From an uncultured bacterium (GTDB lineage Bacteria > Bipolaricaulota > Bipolaricaulia > UBA7950 > UBA9294), in the NCBI GenBank assembly GCA_903859225.1, contig CAIOLV010000030.1:1-6773 (forward strand): a stretch of 6,773 nucleotides of DNA. Reading direction: 5' to 3'. Of the stretch, positions 6,687 to 6,773 are shown in pieces. The stretch's first letter is position 1. Every line of letters begins with the position of its first letter. The notes under the pieces are model-generated. The model saw nothing but the letters and a program-made list of their open reading frames with translations. It ran no database searches and had not been told where the DNA came from. Position numbers and translations under genes: made by a program.

Positions 6687-6773
6687 ATGGCGTCCTCCTT
6701 GCGCACAGTGGGGCCACAGAGCGTGTCTGTGGCCCCACTGCACTTCAAGGTGACTGGCTCGTCGCCGCGGCAA
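6687..6773 (+). CDS. Possible start of a rightward gene (partial, very tentative)
   Basis: An ATG at 6687 has GGGGAG eight bases upstream and lies about 80 bases after the candidate plus-strand promoter. Its frame stays open for 29 codons to the window edge with mostly G or C in third positions. No family is recognised from so few residues (it begins MASSLRTVGPQSVSV). Against it, the perfect inverted repeat at 6706-6740 would lie inside the coding region, which is unusual. A competing frame from ATG at 6671 is also open to the edge but has poorer third-position bias and a cramped ribosome binding site. Confidence 0.2.
   Translation, partial: MASSLRTVGPQSVSVAPLHFKVTGSSPRQ
6706..6740. repeat. 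Perfect 15-bp inverted repeat with 5-nt loop
   Basis: CAGTGGGGCCACAGA (6706-6720) is followed by GCGTG and then its exact reverse complement (6726-6740). The stem is strong in DNA or RNA on either strand. Neither side is followed by a run of T, so it does not look like a classical intrinsic terminator. It could be a REP-like extragenic element, a protein-binding site, a transcript-stabilising stem or an attenuator in the 5' region of the rightward transcript. No second copy is seen in this window. Confidence 0.8.

Larger units (their letters stand above)
6528..6773. other. Intergenic region upstream of lhr
   Basis: The only non-coding stretch of note. It contains the lhr leader, the AT-rich divergent promoter patch (about 6571-6603), a purine-rich segment with candidate ribosome binding sites (about 6660-6680) and the strong inverted repeat. 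No tRNA, riboswitch or insertion sequence end is recognised. Confidence 0.6.

Noticed and set aside
6558..6773. Minus-strand open frame of 71 codons in the intergenic region
   Set aside because: It starts at a TTG at the window edge, reads through the inverted repeat and the AT-rich promoter patch, and resembles no protein I know.
1..6773. CRISPR array, tRNA or rRNA genes, insertion sequences, prophage or defence genes
   Set aside because: No spaced direct repeats, no tRNA-like cloverleaf, no transposase or integrase motifs; nearly all bases are accounted for by four housekeeping-type genes.

Overview
The window is GC-rich and gene-dense, with a strong G/C bias at third codon positions, and reads as a piece of bacterial chromosome. 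Three things point to bacteria: the tail of a 23S rRNA methyltransferase RlmN, a sigma-70 family factor, and a full-length bacterial-style Lhr helicase with its C-terminal extension. Against that background, the middle gene is surprising. It is a full-length archaeal-type tRNA pseudouridine synthase Pus10, a family known mainly from archaea and eukaryotes. The phylum cannot be fixed from this sequence; a deep-branching or uncultured high-GC bacterial lineage is my guess only.

Layout, left to right. Bases 1-117 (+) are the last 38 codons of rlmN. Its stop codon overlaps, tail to tail, the stop codon of the sigma factor gene (114-998, -), both lying in one CTAG palindrome. Upstream of the sigma gene on the same strand is pus10 (1009-2289, -), which starts with GTG. 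Upstream again is the very large lhr gene (2286-6527, -). The minus-strand order of transcription is therefore lhr, pus10, sigma: lhr and pus10 overlap by 4 bp (GTGA), and pus10 and sigma are 10 bp apart. This is an operon by spacing, and no promoter is visible inside it.

Bases 6528-6773 are the only intergenic stretch. They hold the lhr ribosome binding site, an AT-rich promoter island with a good plus-strand -35/-10 pair, a perfect 15-bp inverted repeat with a 5-nt loop, and possibly the first codons of a plus-strand gene that runs off the window.

How the genes may work together. Lhr is a 3'-5' ATP-driven nucleic acid translocase/helicase, Pus10 makes pseudouridine in the T-arm of tRNA, and the sigma factor directs transcription. 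Translational coupling of lhr and pus10 suggests a role for this Lhr in RNA metabolism, as does the location of E. coli lhr beside the RNase T gene. The sigma factor keeps the usual -35-reading residues but has replaced the residues that read the upstream base of the -10 element, so it may serve a non-standard promoter set. The proposed functional unit is inference. The gene identities of Lhr, Pus10, the sigma factor and the RlmN tail are well supported by motifs.
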